A stretch of 16,265 bases of DNA from Methanobrevibacter sp. GTDB taxonomy: Archaea; Methanobacteriota; Methanobacteria; Methanobacteriales; Methanobacteriaceae. Within the stretch, counting starts at the first letter, position 1. Each line of letters opens with the position of its first letter. Both the position numbers and the translations under genes were made by a program. This document shows, in pieces, positions 14,002 to 16,265 of this stretch. The DNA lies in NCBI GenBank assembly GCA_009784145.1, contig WRCI01000016.1:1-16265 (forward strand). Reading direction: 5' to 3'. Below the pieces are notes generated by a model. It saw only the letters and a list, made by a program, of their open reading frames with translations. It searched no databases and was not told the DNA's origin.

Positions 14002-15387
14002 TCAAATAGAAGACTCTTCAAACAAGTCTAATTCAACACCTATTTCAGCCATAGCTTCAATAAAATTAGGAAAAGATACATTGAAAACAGCACCATTTTC
14101 AATAAGTATATCATGTTTTAAAGCAATTAAAGTAAATGCCATAGCTAACCTATGATCATCATGTGAGGTGACTCTATTAGAATCTGATTTTTCTAGATTA
14201 ATTCCACCAATAATTTCCATTCCATCTTCTTTTTCAGTAACTTCACAGCCTAATTTAGCTAATTCCTCAGCACATTTAGCTATTCTATCAGTTTCTTTAT
14301 ATCTAGCATGTTTAACTCCAGTAATTGTAGTTTTACCATTAGCTAAAGCTCCTAAGGCAGATACAGTAGGTAAAAGATCTGGAGCATTATGTAAATCAAC
14401 ATCAATTCCATATAACTTTCCATCTGAACTTAGTGTAACCGAATCTGATTTAAGTTCTATTTTTGCACCCATTTTTTCTAAAATTTCAAGAATTAGTTTA
14501 TCTCCTTGTTTAGAAGCCTCAAATAAATTTTTAACAACTATTTTTCCACCTAAAACAGCTAGTGTTCCAAGAAGATAAGAAGCAGAAGAATAATCTCCTT
14601 CAATAGTATAATCAGTAGCTTTATATTTTTGTGGCTTAATTGAAAATGTGGTTGAAGAACATTTTTTATCCTCTAAATCACAATTCTCATGTTTAGTAAA
14701 CAAATCAGATTCTATTTCAATTCCAAACTTTTCCATAACATCTAAGGTCATAGCTACATATGGTTTTGAAATGAAATCTCCTTTAACTTGAAGATTTATA
14801 CCTTTTTTAGATATAGCTCCAGCTATTAAAATAGAAGAAATAAATTGAGAACTAACACTTCCATCAATAAATGTTTCCCCACCAATAAAACCTGGTTCAA
14901 TAGCTATTGGAGGTTTTCCATTTTTAGCTAAAGACTTAGCATTTCCTCCAAGAGGTTTTAAAGCTTCAAGAAGTAAACCCATAGGACGTGTTTTAAGAGA
15001 ATCGTCTCCAGTAAAAATAGTTCTATTTTTTGATAAACCAGCAACTGAAGTCATAATTCTAAGAGTAGTTCCAGAGTTTTTTAAATCAATAGGTTCTTTA
15101 GAAGAGTTTTCAAGATCCTTTGAACCATCAACCCCTTTTATTTTCCAAAAATTATTTAAATTAGGATTATTGGCTAAAGGATTAAAATTAGAAGTATCAA
15201 CTTCAGCTCCAAAATACTTACAAGCATTAAGAGAAGCAAGAGTATCTTCAGAAGAAAGAGGATCATACAAGTTAGAAACTCCTTCAGCTAAAGAAGCTAT
15301 TATTATAGCCCTATGAGTATAACTTTTAGAAGGAGGTGCCTTAACAATCCCTCCAATAGATGATACTTTTTTTACTTTTAAAATCAT
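14002..15387 (-). CDS. aroA: 3-phosphoshikimate 1-carboxyvinyltransferase (EPSP synthase)
   Basis: Sixth step of the shikimate pathway: transfers the enolpyruvyl group of phosphoenolpyruvate to shikimate 3-phosphate, leading to chorismate and the aromatic amino acids. With the ATG at 15387 it has 461 residues, somewhat longer than the usual 420-440. The difference lies mainly in two low-complexity insertions (about 64-98, rich in N, L, S; and about 230-247 with HENCDLEDKKCSS). Active-site motifs are present in order: PPSKSYTHRA (K21, S22, R26), NSGTTLRIM (about 104-112), DGSVSSQF (about 176-183), NAPDLLPTVSALG (catalytic Asp 337), YKETDRIAK (E365) and SHDDHRLAMAF (about 408-418). The fold is two inverse alpha/beta half-domains. 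The frame extends three codons further to a TTG at 15396; neither start has a Shine-Dalgarno sequence, so the mRNA may be leaderless. No other shikimate gene is in the window. Confidence 0.96.
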   Translation of the reverse strand: MILKVKKVSSIGGIVKAPPSKSYTHRAIIIASLAEGVSNLYDPLSSEDTLASLNACKYFGAEVDTSNFNPLANNPNLNNFWKIKGVDGSKDLENSSKEPIDLKNSGTTLRIMTSVAGLSKNRTIFTGDDSLKTRPMGLLLEALKPLGGNAKSLAKNGKPPIAIEPGFIGGETFIDGSVSSQFISSILIAGAISKKGINLQVKGDFISKPYVAMTLDVMEKFGIEIESDLFTKHENCDLEDKKCSSTTFSIKPQKYKATDYTIEGDYSSASYLLGTLAVLGGKIVVKNLFEASKQGDKLILEILEKMGAKIELKSDSVTLSSDGKLYGIDVDLHNAPDLLPTVSALGALANGKTTITGVKHARYKETDRIAKCAEELAKLGCEVTEKEDGMEIIGGINLEKSDSNRVTSHDDHRLAMAFTLIALKHDILIENGAVFNVSFPNFIEAMAEIGVELDLFEESSI

Positions 15388-15440
15388 TGAAATCAATTAA
15401 ATAATGAATAATTTCTTAAAAAAACTATTTTATTATATAA

Positions 15441-15546
15441 ATTTATAATATTTTTATATAAATTGTAGTATATTTATAAAATTTATAGTATTTTTATATA
15501 ATTTATAATATATCTATAAAATCTATTATAATATATTTATATAAAT
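15441..15546. repeat. 20-bp tandem repeat x5 upstream of aroA
   Basis: ATTTATAATATTTTTATATA-type units in exact 20-bp steps at 15441, 15461, 15481, 15501 and 15521, with a partial sixth running to the stop codon of the acetyltransferase gene. Units 1 and 3 differ at one base. The array fills most of the 159-bp spacer between the acetyltransferase and AroA and so covers the AroA promoter region. Confidence 0.8.
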
Positions 15547-16104
15547 TTATAATATATATTCTTCTTTTAATATAGAATAATATAACCTATCTAAATATTT
15601 TCCATTAACAAAAAAATAATCTCTTAATGTTCCTTCATATCTTAGATTACATTTTTCAATAAGTGATTTAGAAGCTAAATTATTTTCATCATGACATATC
15701 TGAATTTTGTGTAAATCAATTTGATTGAAACCAAAATCTATTATTGCTTTAGTAGCTTCTGTTCCATATCCTCTTTTTTGAAATTTAGTACCAATACAAA
15801 ATTCAATTTCCCCAAAATGATTATCAGTATCCATTAAGAAAAAAGCTATTTGCCCTATACAAAAATTAGAATCCTCCTCTATAATAGCCCACCTATAATA
15901 ATCCATATTTTCATAGGATGAAATATAATTATCTAAAAGCTTTTTAACTTCATCATAACTGGCATATATAGGCTCATAATATAGAAATTGAATATTAGAA
16001 TCACTAATCCAATAATCTAACATATCCTGATTATCTTCATATTTGAATTTTCTAAGAATCAATCTATCAGTTTCAATAGTTTGAGTACCAATGTGAGAAA
16101 CCAT
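15547..16104 (-). CDS. GNAT acetyltransferase, RimJ/RimL-like
   Basis: GCN5-related N-acetyltransferase of 185 residues, a usual length for the RimJ/RimL-type (Acetyltransf_3) group. The typical start is seen, IETDRLILRKFKYEDNQDM (residues 10-28). The acetyl-CoA loop is IGTKFQKRGYGTEATKAII, with the Q/R-x-x-G-x-G/A pattern as KRGYGTEA, near residues 109-116. The C-terminal part has NLASKSLIEKCNLRYEGTLRD, the conserved Asn and G-F-x-x-E-G-like turn, then the closing strand DRLYYSILKEEY. It transfers acetyl from acetyl-CoA to an amine; the acceptor cannot be told from sequence and need not be a ribosomal protein. The ATG at 16104 has only a weak ribosome-binding site (GAGTG). It lies upstream of AroA on the same strand, but a repeat-filled gap argues against tight coupling. 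A perfect 24-bp repeat array lies upstream. Confidence 0.88.
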   Translation of the reverse strand: MVSHIGTQTIETDRLILRKFKYEDNQDMLDYWISDSNIQFLYYEPIYASYDEVKKLLDNYISSYENMDYYRWAIIEEDSNFCIGQIAFFLMDTDNHFGEIEFCIGTKFQKRGYGTEATKAIIDFGFNQIDLHKIQICHDENNLASKSLIEKCNLRYEGTLRDYFFVNGKYLDRLYYSILKEEYIL

Positions 16105-16144
16105 AAAAACACTCGATAAATAAGTATCAATTGTTTAAATTATT

Positions 16145-16265
16145 AATTATCTAAATATCTAAAATATCAATTATCTAAATATCTAAAATATCAATTATCT
16201 AAATATCTAAAATATCAATTATCTAAATATCTAAAATATCAATTATCTAAATATCTAAAATATCA
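16145..16265. repeat. Perfect 24-bp tandem repeat, at least 5 copies
   Basis: Five identical 24-bp units (16145, 16169, 16193, 16217, 16241) run to the window edge, each containing AATTATCTAAATATCTAAAA. There are no spacers between copies, so it is a minisatellite. It begins 41 bp upstream of the acetyltransferase start. Complete identity points to recent expansion or ongoing homogenisation; the full length is cut by the window. Confidence 0.95.

Noticed and set aside
13266..14578. Plus-strand open frames opposite the AAA-ATPase-like gene and AroA (13266-13469, 14168-14578)
   Set aside because: The opposite strand encodes clear conserved motifs; these frames have no ribosome-binding site and no recognisable domain.
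14002..15387. AroA lacking the Lys equivalent to E. coli K411
   Set aside because: The aligned segment reads FNVSFPNF; from memory variation at this place is common in archaeal and bacterial homologues, so it is not evidence of inactivity.
16145..16265. CRISPR array
   Set aside because: The 24-bp units are directly adjacent with no spacers, and no cas gene is in the window.

Overview
The window looks like a piece of a methanogen chromosome, most likely Methanobacteriales and probably a Methanobrevibacter-type gut methanogen. The clues are very AT-rich DNA, two secreted Asn/Thr-rich beta-helix 'adhesin-like' proteins, an archaeal RecJ-like DHH protein with DnaJ-type zinc fingers, a methanogen protein that resembles the DUF2121/COG4031 family, and a rubrerythrin/desulfoferrodoxin pair. 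The genus is inferred from gene content; no rRNA or other marker is present. I see no tRNA, rRNA, CRISPR array, insertion sequence or prophage gene.

Layout. Nine of the eleven genes lie on the minus strand. (1) 108-1031: DUF2121-like protein with a proteasome-like N terminus. (2) 2514-1509: oxidative-stress pair, rubrerythrin then desulfoferrodoxin, closed by a strong U-tract terminator. (3) 4871-2781: secreted beta-helix protein with two Lys-rich Ig-like C-terminal domains. (4) Plus strand: a small lipoprotein (5141-5638) and the RecJ-like protein (6102-8381). (5) 10813-8678: second beta-helix protein with a sortase-type C terminus, which appears to start at an ATT codon. (6) 13746-11471: a frameshifted AAA-ATPase-like/PD-(D/E)XK gene followed 12 nt later by endonuclease III. 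(7) AroA (EPSP synthase) and a GNAT acetyltransferase.

The genes do not form one pathway. Common themes are surface display (two adhesin-like proteins and a lipoprotein), peroxide and superoxide removal, and DNA repair or nuclease functions. The most unusual property lies between the genes: nearly every spacer over about 100 bp is built from its own private tandem repeat, with periods of 10, 15, 17, 18, 18-19, 20, 21, 24, 26 and 30 bp. Repeats also enter functional positions: an 18-bp repeat carries the ribosome-binding site of one adhesin, 21-bp repeats encode the signal-peptide n-region and the pre-anchor stalk of the other, and an extra TA unit in a TA run puts the AAA-ATPase/nuclease gene out of frame just before its Walker A motif.

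The most interesting points are the possible TA-repeat on/off switch, the perfect Shine-Dalgarno sequence placed before ATT instead of ATG, the possible Ntn-hydrolase active site in the DUF2121-like protein, and the 10-bp and 30-bp phased repeats in an organism expected to have archaeal histones.
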